DNA of 64,000 bases from Bombus terrestris (Eukaryota; Arthropoda; Insecta; Hymenoptera; Apidae). Below the pieces are notes generated by a model. The model had not been told where the DNA came from, did no database searches, and worked only from the letters and a program-made list of their open reading frames with translations. The position numbers were made by a program, and so were the translations under genes. Location of the stretch: assembly GCF_910591885.1 (NCBI RefSeq), contig NW_025963660.1, positions 1-64,000 on the forward strand, read 5' to 3'. The stretch's first letter is position 1. Every line of letters starts with the position of its first letter. Positions 11,181 to 24,480 of the stretch are shown piece after piece.

Positions 11181-13180
11181 TGTCCCACGTTGTCCCACGT
11201 TGTCCCACGTTGTCCCACGTTGTCCCACGTTGTCCCACGTTGTCCCACGTTGTCCCACGTTGTCCCACGTTGTCCCACGTTGTCCCACGTTGTCCCACGG
11301 TGTCCAACGATGTCCAACGGTGTCCAACGGTGTCCCACGGTGTCCAACGGTGTCCCACGTTGTCCCACGTTGTCCCACGTTGTCCCACGTTGTCCCACGT
11401 TGTCCCACGTTGTCCCACGTTGTCCAACGATGTCCAACGGTGTCCCACGTTGTCCCACGTTGTTCCATGGTTTCCCACGTTGTCCCACGTTGTCCCACGT
11501 TGTCCCACGGTGTCCAACGATGTCCAACGGTGTCCAACGGTGTCCAACGGTGTCCAACGGTGTCCCACGTTGTCCCACGTTGTCCCACGTTGTCCCACGG
11601 TGTCCAACGATGTCCAACGGTGTCCCACGTTGTCCCACGTTGTCCCACGTTGTCCCACGTTGTCCCACGATGTCCCACGTTGTCCCACGTTGTCCCACGT
11701 TGTCCCACGTTGTCCCACGTCGTCCCACGTTGTCCCACGTTGTCCCACGTTGTCCCACGTTGTCCCACGTCGTCCCACGTTGTCCCACGTTGCCCCACGT
11801 TGTCCCACGTTGTCCCACGTTGTCCCACGTTGTCCCACGTTGTCCCACGGTGTCCAACGGTGTCCAACGATGTCCCACGTTGTCCCACGTTGTCCCACGT
11901 TGTCCCACGTTGTCCCACGATGTCCCACGTTGTCCCACGTTGTCCCACGTTGTCCCACGTTGTCCCACGTTGTCCCACGTTGTCCCACGTTGTCCCACGT
12001 TGTCCCACGTTGTCCCACGTTGTCCCACGTTGTTCCATGGTTTCCCACGTTGTCCCACGTTGTCCCACGTTGTCCCACGTTGTCCCACGGTGTCCAACGA
12101 TGTCCAACGATGTCCAACGGTGTCCCACGTTGTCCCACGTTGTCCCACGTTGTCCCACGTTGTCCCACGTTGTCCCACGTTGTCCCACGTTGTCCCACGG
12201 TGTCCAACGGTGTCCAACGATGTCCCACGTTGTCCCACTTTGTCCCACGGTGTCCCACGTTGTCCCACGATGTCCCACGTTGTCCCACGTTGTCCCACGT
12301 TGTCCCACGTTGTCCCACGTTGTCCCACGTTGTCCCACGTTGTCCCACGTTGTCCCACGTTGTCCCACGGTGTCCAACGGTGTCCAACGGTGTCCAACGG
12401 TGTCCCACGGTGTCCAACGGTGTCCCACGTTGTCCCACGTTGTCCCACGTTGTCCCACGTTGTCCCACGTTGTCCCACGATGTCCCACGTTGTCCCACGT
12501 TGTCCGACGTTGTCCCACGTTGTCCCACGTTGTCCCACGTTGTCCCACGGTGTCCAACGATGTCCAACGGTGTCCAACGGTGTCCAACGGTGTCCAACGG
12601 TGTCCCACGGTGTCCAACGATGTCCAACGGTGTCCCACGTTGTCCAACGGTGTCCCACGTTGTCCCACGTTGTCCCACGTTGTCCCACGTTGTCCCACGT
12701 TGTCCCACGTTGTCCCACGTTGCCCCACGTTGTCCCACGTTGTCCCGCGTTGTCCCACGGTGTCCAACGATGTCCAACGGTGTCCAACGGTGTCCCACGG
12801 TGTCCAACGGTGTCCCACGTTGTCCCACGTTGTCCCACGTTGTCCCACGTTGTCCCACGTTGTCCCACGTTGTCCAACGATGTCCAACGGTGTCCCACGT
12901 TGTCCCACGTTGTTCCATGGTTTCCCACGTTGTCCCACGTTGTCCCACGTTGTCCCACGTTGTCCCACGTTGTCCCACGGTGTCCCACGGTGTCCAACGA
13001 TGTCCAACGGTGTCCCACGTTGTCCCACGTTGTCCCACGATGTCCCACGTTGTCCCACGTTGTCCCACGTTGTCCCACGTTGTCCCACGTTGTCCCACGT
13101 TGTCCCACGTGGTCCCACGTTGTCCCACGTTGTCCCACGGTGTCCAACGATGTCCAACGGTGTCCCACGTTGTCCAACGG
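11061..13180 (+). repeat. Segmental duplication E, copy 1
   Basis: About 2.1 kb with its unit order repeated at 19111-21210. The offset is 8,050 bp at the left (TGTCAAACGA 11171/19221, dimer 11461/19511). It is 8,030 bp from about 11.7 kb on (CGTCCCACGT pair 11721 and 11771 against 19751 and 19801, dimer 12031/20061, TGTCCCACTT 12231/20261, TGCCCCACGT 12721/20751, dimer 12911/20941, GGTCCCACGT 13111/21141). Two units were therefore lost or gained between the landmarks. A fragment with the CGTCCCACGT pair 50 bp apart and a dimer 310 bp downstream recurs at 46282, 46332 and 46592. Confidence 0.87.
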
Positions 13181-13800
13181 TGTCCCACGTTGTCCCACGT
13201 TGTCCCACGGTGTCCAACGATGTCCAACGATGTCCAACGGTGTCCCACGTTGTCCCACGTTGTCCCACGTTGTCCCACGTTGTCCCACGTTGTCCAACGG
13301 TGTCCCACGTTGTCCAACGGTGTCCCACGTTGTCCCACGTTGTCCCACGGTGTCCAACGATGTCCCACGATGTCCAACGGTGTCCCACGTTGTCCCACGT
13401 TGTCCCACGTTGTCCCACGTTGTCCCACGTTGTCCCACGTTGTCCCACGTTGTCCCACGGTGTCCAACGGTGTCCAACGATGTCCCACGTTGTCCCACGT
13501 TGTCCCACGTTGTCCCACGTTGTCCCACGATGTCCCACGTTGTCCCACGTTGTCCCACGTTGTCCCACGTTGTCCCACGTTGTCCCACGTTGTCCCACGT
13601 TGTCCCACGTTGTCCCACGTTGTCCCACGGTGTCCAACGATGTCCAACGGTGTCCAACGGTGTCCCACGGTGTCCAACGGTGTCCCACGTTGTCCCACGT
13701 TGTCCCACGTTGTCCCACGTTGTCCCACGATGTCCCACGTTGTCCCACGTTGTCCGACGTTGTCCCACGTTGTCCCACGTTGTCCCACGTTGTCCCACGG
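13051..13800 (+). repeat. Segmental duplication O, copy 1
   Basis: The block matches 22981-23730 at +9,930 bp. Landmarks are GGTCCCACGT 13111/23041, CCC-G 13201/23131, isolated CCA-G 13291/23221 and TGTCCGACGT 13751/23681. Its left edge overlaps the right end of duplication E, so the 22.6-23.7 kb stretch joins pieces from different sources. Confidence 0.78.
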
Positions 13801-14040
13801 TGTCCAACGATGTCCAACGATGTCCAACGGTGTCCCACGTTGTCCCCCGTTGTTCCATGGTTTCCCACGTTGTCCCACGTTGTCCCACGTTGTCCCACGG
13901 TGTCCAACGATGTCCAACGGTGTCCAACGGTGTCCAACGGTGTCCAACGGTATCCCACGTTGTCCCACGTTGTCCCACGTTGTCCCACGTTGTCCCACGT
14001 TGTCCCACGTTGTCCCACGTTGTCCCACGTTGTCCCATGT

Positions 14041-15080
14041 TGTCCAACGATGTCCAACGGTGTCCCACGTTGTCCCACGTTGTTCCATGGTTTCCCACGT
14101 TGTCCCACGTTGTCCCACGTTGTCCCACGGTGTCCAACGATGTCCAACGATGTCCAACGGTGTCCCACGATGTCCAACGATGTCGAACGATGTCCAACGG
14201 TGTCCAACGATGTCCAACGGTGTCCAACGATGTCCAACGATGTCCAACGGTGTCCCACGATGTCCAACGATGTCCAACGATGTCCAACGGTGTCCAACGG
14301 TGTCCAACGGTGTCCCACGGTGTCCAACGGTGTCCCACGTTGTCCCACGTTGTCCCACGTTGTCCCACGTTGTCCCACGATGTCCCACGTTGTCCAACGG
14401 TGTCCAACGGTGTCCAACGATGTCCAACGATGTCCAACGGTGTCCCACGATGTCCAACGATGTCCAACGATGTCCAACGGTGTCCCACGTTGTCCCACGT
14501 TGTCCCACGTTGTCCCACGTTGTCCCACGGTGTCCAACGATGTCCAACGGTGTCCCACGTTGTCCAACGGTGTCCCACGTTGTCCCACGTTGTCCCACGT
14601 TGTCCCACGTTGTCCCACGTTGTCCCACGTTGTCCCACGTTGTCCCACGTTGTCCCACGTTGTCCCACGTTGTCCTACGGTGTCCAACGATGTCCAACGG
14701 TGTCCAACGGTGTCCCACGGTGTCCAACGGTGTCCCACGTTGTCCCACGTTGTCCCACGTTGTCCCACGTTGTCCCACGTTGTCCCACGTTGTCCAACGA
14801 TGTCGAACGGTGTCCCACGTTGTCCCACGTTGTTCCATGGTTTCCCACGTTGTCCCACGTTGTCCCACGTTGTCCCACGTTGTCCCACGTTGTCCCACGT
14901 TGTCCCACGGTGTCCAACGATGTCCAACGGTGTCCCACGTTGTCCCACGTTGTCCCACGTTGTCCCACGATGTCCCACGTTGTCCCACGTTGTCCCACGT
15001 TGTCCCACGTTGTCCCACGTTGTCCCACGTTGTCCCACGTTGTCCCACGTGGTCCCACGTTGTCCCACGTTGTCCCACGG
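14041..15080 (+). repeat. Segmental duplication C, copy 1
   Basis: The block matches 16781-17820 at a constant +2,740 bp: dimers 14081/16821 and 14831/17571, the CCA-A-rich block 14131/16871, rare TGTCGAACGG 14801/17541, GGTCCCACGT 15051/17791. The copy here has TGTCGAACGA at about 14181, inside the CCA-A block, which the partner lacks. It diverges after 15080. Confidence 0.86.
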
Positions 15081-15230
15081 TGTCCAACGATGTCCAACGG
15101 TGTCCCACGTTGTCCAACGGTGTCCCACGTTGTCCCACGTTGTCCCACGTTGTCCCACGATGTCCCACGTTGTCCCACGTTGTCCCACGTTGTCCCACGT
15201 TGTCCCACGTTGTCCCACGTTGTCCCACGT

Positions 15231-15580
15231 TGTCCAACGATGTCCAACAGTGTCCAACGGTGTCCAACGGTGTCCAACGGTGTCCCACGTTGTCCCACGT
15301 TGTCCCACGTTGTCCCACGTTGTCCCACGTTGTCCCACGTTGTCCCACGTTGTCCCACGTTGTCCGACGTTGTCCCACGTTGTCCCACGTTGTCCCACGT
15401 TGTCCCACGGTGTCCAACGATGTCCAACGATGTCCAACGGTGTCCCACGTTGTCCCACGTTGTTCCATGGTTTCCCACGTTGTCCCACGTTGTCCCACGT
15501 TGTCCCACGGTGTCCAACGATGTCCAACGGTGTCCAACGGTGTCCAACGGTGTCCAACGGTGTCCCACGATGTCCCACGT
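15231..15580 (+). repeat. Local duplication N, copy 1
   Basis: A block of about 350 bp repeated at 15961-16300. Offsets are 730 bp at the left (TGTCCAACAG 15241/15971) and 720 bp at the right (TGTCCGACGT 15361/16081, dimer 15461/16181), so one CCC-T was lost from the run between them. TGTCCAACAG has a destroyed CpG and is a good marker of common descent. Confidence 0.85.
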
Positions 15581-15960
15581 TGTCCCACGTTGTCCCACGT
15601 TGTCCCACGTTGTCCCACGATGTCCCACGTTGTCCCACGTTGTCCCACGTTGTCCCACGATGTCCCACGTTGTCCCACGTTGTCCCACGTTGTCCCACGT
15701 TGTCCCACGTTGTCCCACGTTGTCCCACGTTGTCCCACGTTGTCCCACGTTGTCCCACGGTGTCCAACGATGTCCAACGGTGTCCAACGGTGTCCCACGG
15801 TGTCCAACGGTGTCCCACGTTGTCCCACGTTGTCCCACGTTGTCCCACGTTGTCCCACGTTGTCCCACGATGTCCCACGTTGTCCCACGTTGTCCGACGT
15901 TGTCCCACGTTTTCCCACGTTGTCCCACGTTGTCCCACGGTGTCCAACGATGTCCCACGT

Positions 15961-16300
15961 TGTCCAACGATGTCCAACAGTGTCCAACGGTGTCCAACGG
16001 TGTCCAACGGTGTCCCACGTTGTCCCACGTTGTCCCACGTTGTCCCACGTTGTCCCACGTTGTCCCACGTTGTCCCACGTTGTCCGACGTTGTCCCACGT
16101 TGTCCCACGTTGTCCCACGTTGTCCCACGGTGTCCAACGATGTCCAACGATGTCCAACGGTGTCCCACGTTGTCCCACGTTGTTCCATGGTTTCCCACGT
16201 TGTCCCACGTTGTCCCACGTTGTCCCACGGTGTCCAACGATGTCCAACGGTGTCCAACGGTGTCCAACGGTGTCCAACGGTGTCCCACGATGTCCCACGT
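15961..16300 (+). repeat. Local duplication N, copy 2
   Basis: Partner of 15231-15580 at +720/+730 bp. It is followed at 16311 by a TGTCAAACGA unit that the first copy lacks at that distance. Confidence 0.85.
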
Positions 16301-16780
16301 TGTCCCACGTTGTCAAACGATGTCCCACGTTGTCCCACGTTGTCCCACGTTGTCCCACGTTGTCCCACGTTGTCCCACGTTGTCCCACGTTGTCCCACGT
16401 TGTCCCACGTTGTCCCACGTTGTCCCACGGTGTCCAACGATGTCCAACGGTGTCCAACGGTGTCCCACGTTGTCCCACGTTGTCCCACGTTGTCCCACGT
16501 TGTCCCACGTTGTCCCACGTTGTCCCACGTTGTCCCACGTTGTTCCATGGTTTCCCACGTTGTTCCATGGTTTCCCACGTTGTCCCACGTTGTCCCACGT
16601 TGTTCCATGGTTTCCCACGTTGTCCCACGTTGTCCCACGTTGTCCCACGGTGTCCAACGATGTCCAACGGTGTCCAACGGTGTCCAACGGTGTCCAACGG
16701 TATCCCACGTTGTCCCACGTTGTCCCACGTTGTCCCACGTTGTCCCACGTTGTCCCACGTTGTCCCACGTTGTCCCACGT

Positions 16781-17820
16781 TGTCCAACGATGTCCAACGG
16801 TGTCCCACGTTGTCCCACGTTGTTCCATGGTTTCCCACGTTGTCCCACGTTGTCCCACGTTGTCCCACGGTGTCCAACGATGTCCAACGATGTCCAACGG
16901 TGTCCCACGATGTCCAACGATGTCCAACGATGTCCAACGGTGTCCAACGATGTCCAACGGTGTCCAACGATGTCCAACGATGTCCAACGGTGTCCCACGA
17001 TGTCCAACGATGTCCAACGATGTCCAACGGTGTCCAACAGTGTCCAACGGTGTCCCACGGTGTCCAACGGTGTCCCACGTTGTCCCACGTTGTCCCACGT
17101 TGTCCCACGTTGTCCCACGATGTCCCACGTTGTCCAACGGTGTCCAACGGTGTCCAACGATGTCCAACGATGTCCAACGGTGTCCCACGATGTCCAACGA
17201 TGTCCAACGATGTCCAACGGTGTCCCACGTTGTCCCACGTTGTCCCACGTTGTCCCACGTTGTCCCACGGTGTCCAACGATGTCCAACGGTGTCCCACGT
17301 TGTCCAACGGTGTCCCACGTTGTCCCACGTTGTCCCACGTTTTCCCACGTTGTCCCACGTTGTCCCACGTTGTGCCACGTTGTCCCACGTTGTCCCACGT
17401 TGTCCCACGTTGTCCCACGGTGTCCAACGATGTCCAACGGTGTCCAACGGTGTCCCACGGTGTCCAACGGTGTCCCACGTTGTCCCACGTTGTCCCACGT
17501 TGTCCCACGTTGTCCCACGTTGTCCCACGTTGTCCAACGATGTCGAACGGTGTCCCACGTTGTCCCACGTTGTTCCATGGTTTCCCACGTTGTCCCACGT
17601 TGTCCCACGTTGTCCCACGTTGTCCCACGTTGTCCCACGTTGTCCCACGGTGTCCAACGATGTCCAACGGTGTCCCACGTTGTCCCACGTTGTCCCACGT
17701 TGTCCCACGATGTCCCACGTTGTCCCACGTTGTCCCACGTTGTCCCACGTTGTCCCACGTTGTCCCACGTTGTCCCACGTTGTCCCACGTGGTCCCACGT
17801 TGTCCCACGTTGTCCCACGG
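16781..17820 (+). repeat. Segmental duplication C, copy 2
   Basis: Partner of 14041-15080 at +2,740 bp. Private differences include TGTCCAACAG at 17031, TTTCCCACGT at 17341 and TGTGCCACGT at 17371. It breaks off at a CCA-T at 17821. Confidence 0.86.
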
Positions 17821-18110
17821 TGTCCAACGTTGTCCCACGGTGTCCAACGATGTCCAACGATGTCCAACGGTGTCCCACGTTGTCCCACGTTGTTCCATGG
17901 TTTCCCACGTTGTCCCACGTTGTCCCACGTTGTCCCACGGTGTCCAACGATGTCCAACGGTGTCCCACGTTGTCCCACGTTGTCCCACGTTGTCCCACGT
18001 TGTCCCACGTTGTCCCACGATGTCCCACGTTGTCCCACGTTGTCCCACGTTGTCCCACGATGTCCCACGTTGTCCCACGTTGTCCCACGTTGTCCCACGT
18101 TGTCCCACGT
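17741..18110 (+). repeat. Local duplication D, copy 1
   Basis: The block matches 18651-19020 at +910 bp: GGTCCCACGT 17791/18701, CCA-T 17821/18731, dimer 17891/18801. Between the copies lies a second local repeat at +270 bp, marked by TGTCCGACGT then TATCCCACGT then TTTCCCACGT at 18291-18320 and 18561-18590. Confidence 0.84.
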
Positions 18111-18650
18111 TGTCCCACGTTGTCCCACGTTGTCCCACGTTGTCCCACGTTGTCCCACGGTGTCCAACGATGTCCAACGGTGTCCAACGGTGTCCCACGG
18201 TGTCCAACGGTGTCCCACGTTGTCCCACGTTGTCCCACGTTGTCCCACGTTGTCCCACGTTGTCCCACGATGTCCCACGTTGTCCCACGTTGTCCGACGT
18301 TATCCCACGTTTTCCCACGTTGTCCCACGTTGTCCCACGGTGTCCAACGATGTCCAACGGTGTCCAACGGTGTCCCACGGTGTCCAACGTTGTCCCACGT
18401 TGTCCCACGTTGTCCCACGTTGTCCCACGTTGTCCCACGTTGTCCCACGTTGTCCCACGTTGTCCCACGTTGTCCCACGTTGTCCCACGTTGTCCCACGT
18501 TGTCCCACGTTGTCCCACGTTGTCCCACGTTGTCCCACGATGTCCCACGTTGTCCCACGTTGTCCGACGTTATCCCACGTTTTCCCACGTTGTCCCACGT
18601 TGTCCCACGGTGTCCAACGATGTCCAACGGTGTCCAACGGTGTCCCACGG

Positions 18651-19020
18651 TGTCCCACGTTGTCCCACGTTGTCCCACGTTGTCCCACGTTGTCCCACGT
18701 GGTCCCACGTTGTCCCACGTTGTCCCACGGTGTCCAACGTTGTCCCACGGTGTCCAACGATGTCCAACGATGTCCAACGGTGTCCCACGTTGTCCCACGT
18801 TGTTCCATGGTTTCCCACGTTGTCCCACGTTGTCCCACGTTGTCCCACGGTGTCCAACGATGTCCAACGGTGTCCCACGTTGTCCCACGTTGTCCCACGT
18901 TGTCCCACGTTGTCCCACGTTGTCCCACGATGTCCCACGTTGTCCCACGTTGTCCCACGTTGTCCCACGATGTCCCACGTTGTCCCACGTTGTCCCACGT
19001 TGTCCCACGTTGTCCCACGT
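18651..19020 (+). repeat. Local duplication D, copy 2
   Basis: Partner of 17741-18110 at +910 bp. It sits directly upstream of duplication E copy 2. Confidence 0.84.
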
Positions 19021-19110
19021 TGTCCCACGTTGTCCCACGTTGTCCCACGTTGTCCCACGTTGTCCCACGTTGTCCCACGTTGTCCCACGTTGTCCCACGT
19101 TGTCCCACGT

Positions 19111-21210
19111 TTTCCCGCGTTGTCCCACGTTGTCCCACGGTGTCCAACGATGTCCAACGGTGTCCCACGTTGTCCAACGGTGTCCCACGTTGTCCCACGT
19201 TGTCCCACGTTGTCCCACGTTGTCAAACGATGTCCCACGTTGTCCCACGTTGTCCCACGTTGTCCCACGTTGTCCCACGTTGTCCCACGTTGTCCCACGT
19301 TGTCCCACGTTGTCCCACGTTGTCCCACGTTGTCCCACGTTGTCCCACGGTGTCCAACGATGTCCAACGGTGTCCAACGGTGTCCCACGGTGTCCAACGG
19401 TGTCCCACGTTGTCCCACGTTGTCCCACGTTGTCCCACGTTGTCCCACGTTGTCCCACGTTGTCCCACGTTGTCCAACGATGTCCAACGGTGTCCCACGT
19501 TGTCCCACGTTGTTCCATGGTTTCCCACGTTGTCCCACGTTGTCCCACGTTGTCCCACGGTGTCCAACGATGTCCAACGGTGTCCAACGGTGTCCAACGG
19601 TGTCCAACGGTGTCCCACGTTGTCCCACGTTGTCCCACGTTGTCCCACGGTGTCCAACGATGTCCAACGGTGTCCCACGTTGTCCCACGTTGTCCCACGT
19701 TGTCCCACGTTGTCCCACGTTGTCCCACGTTGTCCCACGTTGTCCCACGTCGTCCCACGTTGTCCCACGTTGTCCCACGTTGTCCCACGTTGTCCCACGT
19801 CGTCCCACGTTGTCCCACGTTGTCCCACGTTGTCCCACGTTGTCCCACGTTGTCCCACGTTGTCCCACGTTGTCCCACGGTGTCCAACGGTGTCCAACGA
19901 TGTCCCACGTTGTCCCACGTTGTCCCACGTTGTCCCACGTTGTCCCACGATGTCCCACGTTGTCCCACGTTGTCCCACGTTGTCCCACGTTGTCCCACGT
20001 TGTCCCACGTTGTCCCACGTTGTCCCACGTTGTCCCACGTTGTCCCACGTTGTCCCACGTTGTTCCATGGTTTCCCACGTTGTCCCACGTTGTCCCACGT
20101 TGTCCCACGTTGTCCCACGGTGTCCAACGATGTCCAACGATGTCCAACGGTGTCCCACGTTGTCCCACGGTGTCCCACGTTGTCCCACGTTGTCCCACGT
20201 TGTCCCACGTTGTCCCACGTTGTCCCACGGTGTCCAACGGTGTCCAACGATGTCCCACGTTGTCCCACTTTGTCCCACGGTGTCCCACGTTGTCCCACGA
20301 TGTCCCACGTTGTCCCACGTTGTCCCACGTTGTCCCACGTTGTCCCACGTTGTCCCACGTTGTCCCACGTTGTCCCACGTTGTCCCACGTTGTCCCACGG
20401 TGTCCAACGATGTCCAACGGTGTCCAACGGTGTCCCACGGTGTCCAACGGTGTCCCACGTTGTCCCACGTTGTCCCACGTTGTCCCACGTTGTCCCACGT
20501 TGTCCCACGATGTCCCACGTTGTCCCACGTTGTCCGACGTTGTCCCACGTTGTCCCACGTTGTCCCACGTTGTCCCACGGTGTCCAACGATGTCCAACGG
20601 TGTCCAACGGTGTCCAACGGTGTCCAACGGTGTCCCACGGTGTCCAACGATGTCCAACGGTGTCCCACGTTGTCCAACGGTGTCCCACGTTGTCCCACGT
20701 TGTCCCACGTTGTCCCACGTTGTCCCACGTTGTCCCACGTTGTCCCACGTTGCCCCACGTTGTCCCACGTTGTCCCGCGTTGTCCCACGGTGTCCAACGA
20801 TGTCCAACGGTGTCCAACGGTGTCCCACGGTGTCCAACGGTGTCCCACGTTGTCCCACGTTGTCCCACGTTGTCCCACGTTGTCCCACGTTGTCCCACGT
20901 TGTCCAACGATGTCCAACGGTGTCCCACGTTGTCCCACGTTGTTCCATGGTTTCCCACGTTGTCCCACGTTGTCCCACGTTGTCCCACGTTGTCCCACGT
21001 TGTCCCACGGTGTCCCACGGTGTCCAACGATGTCCAACGGTGTCCCACGTTGTCCCACGTTGTCCCACGATGTCCCACGTTGTCCCACGTTGTCCCACGT
21101 TGTCCCACGTTGTCCCACGTTGTCCCACGTTGTCCCACGTGGTCCCACGTTGTCCCACGTTGTCCCACGGTGTCCAACGATGTCCAACGGTGTCCCACGT
21201 TGTCCAACGG
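19111..21210 (+). repeat. Segmental duplication E, copy 2
   Basis: Partner of 11061-13180 at +8,050/+8,030 bp. Its right part is itself copied 1,480 bp downstream. Rare units shared by all three copies are TGTCCCACTT (12231, 20261, 21741) and TGCCCCACGT (12721, 20751, 22231). Confidence 0.87.
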
Positions 21211-21680
21211 TGTCCCACGTTGTCCCACGTGGTCCCACGTTGTCCCACGTTGTCCCACGGTGTCCAACGATGTCCAACGGTGTCCCACGTTGTCCAACGG
21301 TGTCCCACGTTGTCCCACGTTGTCCCACGGTGTCCAACGGTGTCCAACGGTGTCCAACGGTGTCCCACGGTGTCCAATGATGTCCAACGGTGTCCCACGT
21401 TGTCCAACGGTGTCCCACGTTGTCCCACGTTGTCCAACGGTGTCCCACGTTGTCCCACGTTGTCCCACGTTGTCCCACGTTGCCCCACGTTGTCCCACGT
21501 TGTCCCGCGTTGTCCCACGGTGTCCAACGATGTCCAACGGTGTCCAACGGTGTCCCACGGTGTCCAACGGTGTCCCACGTTGTCCCACGTTGTCCCACGT
21601 TGTCCCACGTTGTCCCACGTTGTCTCACGTTGTCCAACGATGTCCAACGGTGTCCCACGTTGTCCCACGTTGTCCCACGT

Positions 21681-22560
21681 TGTCCCACGTTGTCCCACGT
21701 TGTCCCACGGTGTCCAACGGTGTCCAACGATGTCCCACGTTGTCCCACTTTGTCCCACGGTGTCCCACGTTGTCCCACGATGTCCCACGTTGTCCCACGT
21801 TGTCCCACGTTGTCCCACGTTGTCCCACGTTGTCCCACGTTGTCCCACGTTGTCCCACGTTGTCCCACGTTGTCCCACGGTGTCCAACGATGTCCAACGG
21901 TGTCCAACGGTGTCCCACGGTGTCCAACGGTGTCCCACGTTGTCCCACGTTGTCCCACGTTGTCCCACGTTGTCCCACGTTGTCCCACGATGTCCCACGT
22001 TGTCCCACGTTGTCCGACGTTGTCCCACGTTGTCCCACGTTGTCCCACGTTGTCCCACGGTGTCCAACGATGTCCAACGGTGTCCAACGGTGTCCAACGG
22101 TGTCCAACGGTGTCCCACGGTGTCCAACGATGTCCAACGGTGTCCCACGTTGTCCAACGGTGTCCCACGTTGTCCCACGTTGTCCCACGTTGTCCCACGT
22201 TGTCCCACGTTGTCCCACGTTGTCCCACGTTGCCCCACGTTGTCCCACGTTGTCCCGCGTTGTCCCACGGTGTCCAACGATGTCCAACGGTGTCCAACGG
22301 TGTCCCACGGTGTCCAACGGTGTCCCACGTTGTCCCACGTTGTCCCACGTTGTCCCACGTTGTCCCACGTTGTCCCACGTTGTCCAACGATGTCCAACGG
22401 TGTCCCACGTTGTCCCACGTTGTTCCATGGTTTCCCACGTTGTCCCACGTTGTCCCACGTTGTCCCACGTTGTCCCACGTTGTCCCACGGTGTCCCACGG
22501 TGTCCAACGATGTCCAACGGTGTCCCACGTTGTCCCACGTTGTCCCACGATGTCCCACGT
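21681..22560 (+). repeat. Segmental duplication E, partial copy 3
   Basis: A truncated third copy at +1,480 bp from copy 2: TGTCCCACTT 20261/21741, TGCCCCACGT 20751/22231, dimer 20941/22421. The match stops near 22570, and a TGCCCCACGT followed two units later by TGTCCCGCGT appears again at 22611/22631, indicating a further local duplication. Confidence 0.82.
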
Positions 22561-22980
22561 TGTCCCACGTTGTCCCACGTTTTCCCACGTTGTCCCACGT
22601 TGTCCCACGTTGCCCCACGTTGTCCCACGTTGTCCCGCGTTGTCCCACGGTGTCCAACGATGTCCAACGGTGTCCAACGGTGTCCCACGGTGTCCAACGG
22701 TGTCCCACGTTGTCCAACGATGTCCAACGGTGTCCCACGTTGTCCCACGTTGTTCCATGGTTTCCCACGTTGTCCCACGTTGTCCCACGTTGTCCCACGT
22801 TGTCCCACGTTGTCCCACGGTGTCCCACGGTGTCCAACGATGTCCAACGGTGTCCCACGTTGTCCCACGTTGTCCCACGATGTCCCACGTTGTCCCACGT
22901 TGTCCCACGTTGTCCCACGTTGTCCCACGTTGTCCCACGTTGTCCCACGTGGTCCCACGTTGTCCCACGTTGTCCCACGG

Positions 22981-23730
22981 TGTCCAACGATGTCCAACGG
23001 TGTCCCACGTTGTCCAACGGTGTCCCACGTTGTCCCACGTGGTCCCACGTTGTCCCACGTTGTCCCACGGTGTCCAACGATGTCCAACGGTGTCCCACGT
23101 TGTCCAACGGTGTCCCACGTTGTCCCACGTTGTCCCACGGTGTCCAACGATGTCCAACGATGTCCAACGGTGTCCCACGTTGTCCCACGTTGTCCCACGT
23201 TGTCCCACGTTGTCCCACGTTGTCCAACGGTGTCCCACGTTGTCCAACGGTGTCCCACGTTGTCCCACGTTGTCCCACGGTGTCCAACGATGTCCAACGA
23301 TGTCCAACGGTGTCCCACGTTGTCCCACGTTGTCCCACGTTGTCCCACGTTGTCCCACGTTGTCCCACGTTGTCCCACGTTGTCCCACGGTGTCCAACGG
23401 TGTCCAACGATGTCCCACGTTGTCCCACGTTGTCCCACGTTGTCCCACGTTGTCCCACGATGTCCCACGTTGTCCCACGTTGTCCCACGTTGTCCCACGT
23501 TGTCCCACGTTGTCCCACGTTGTCCCACGTTGTCCCACGTTGTCCCACGGTGTCCAACGATGTCCAACGGTGTCCAACGGTGTCCCACGGTGTCCAACGG
23601 TGTCCCACGTTGTCCCACGTTGTCCCACGTTGTCCCACGTTGTCCCACGTTGTCCCACGATGTCCCACGTTGTCCCACGTTGTCCGACGTTTTCCCACGT
23701 TTTCCCACGTTGTCCCACGTTGTCCCACGG
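22981..23730 (+). repeat. Segmental duplication O, copy 2
   Basis: Partner of 13051-13800 at +9,930 bp. The copy has TTTCCCACGT at 23691, directly after TGTCCGACGT, where the partner has CCC-T, a private substitution. Confidence 0.78.
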
Positions 23731-24270
23731 TGTCCAACGATGTCCAACGGTGTCCAACGGTGTCCCACGGTGTCCAACGTTGTCCCACGTTGTCCCACGT
23801 TGTCCCACGTTGTCCCACGTTGTCCCACGTTGTCCCACGTTGTCCCACGTTGTCCCACGTTGTCCCACGTTGTCCCACGTTTTCCCACGTTGTCCCACGT
23901 TGTCCCACGTTGTCCCACGTTGTCCCACGTTGTCCCACGTTGTCCCACGTTGTCCCACGTTGTCCCACGGTGTCCAACGATGTCCAACGGTGTCCAGCGA
24001 TGTCCAACGGTGTCCCACGTTGTCCCACGTTTTCCCACGTTGTCCCACGTTGTCCCACGGTGTCCAACGATGTCCAACGATGTCCAACGGTGTCCCACGT
24101 TGTCCCACGTTGTTCCATGGTTTCCCACGTTGTCCCACGTTGTCCCACGTTGTCCCACGGTGTCCAACGATGTCCAACGGTGTCCAACGGTGTCCAACGG
24201 TGTCCAACGGTGTCCCACGTTGTCCCACGTTGTCCCACGTTGTCCCACGTTGTCCCACGTTGTCCCACGA
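23541..24270 (+). repeat. Segmental duplication L, copy 1
   Basis: The block matches 26791-27530 at +3,250 bp (CCA-A 23551/26801, TTTCCCACGT 23701/26951), then +3,260 bp (TTTCCCACGT 23881 against TTTCCCATGT 27141, TGTCCAGCGA 23991/27251, dimer 24111/27371, CCC-A 24261 against AGTCCCACGA 27521). TGTCCAGCGA makes its first appearance in the window here. Confidence 0.82.
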
Positions 24271-24480
24271 TGTCCCACGTTGTCCCACGTTGTCCCACGT
24301 TGTCCCACGTTGTCCCACGTGGTCCCACGTTGTCCCACGTGGTCCCACGTTGTCCCACGTTGTCCCACGGTGTCCAACGGTGTCCAACGTTGTCCCACGT
24401 TGTCCCACGTTGTCCCACGTTGTCCCACGATGTCCCACGTTGTCCCACGTTGTCCCACGTTGTCCCACGTTGTCCCACGT

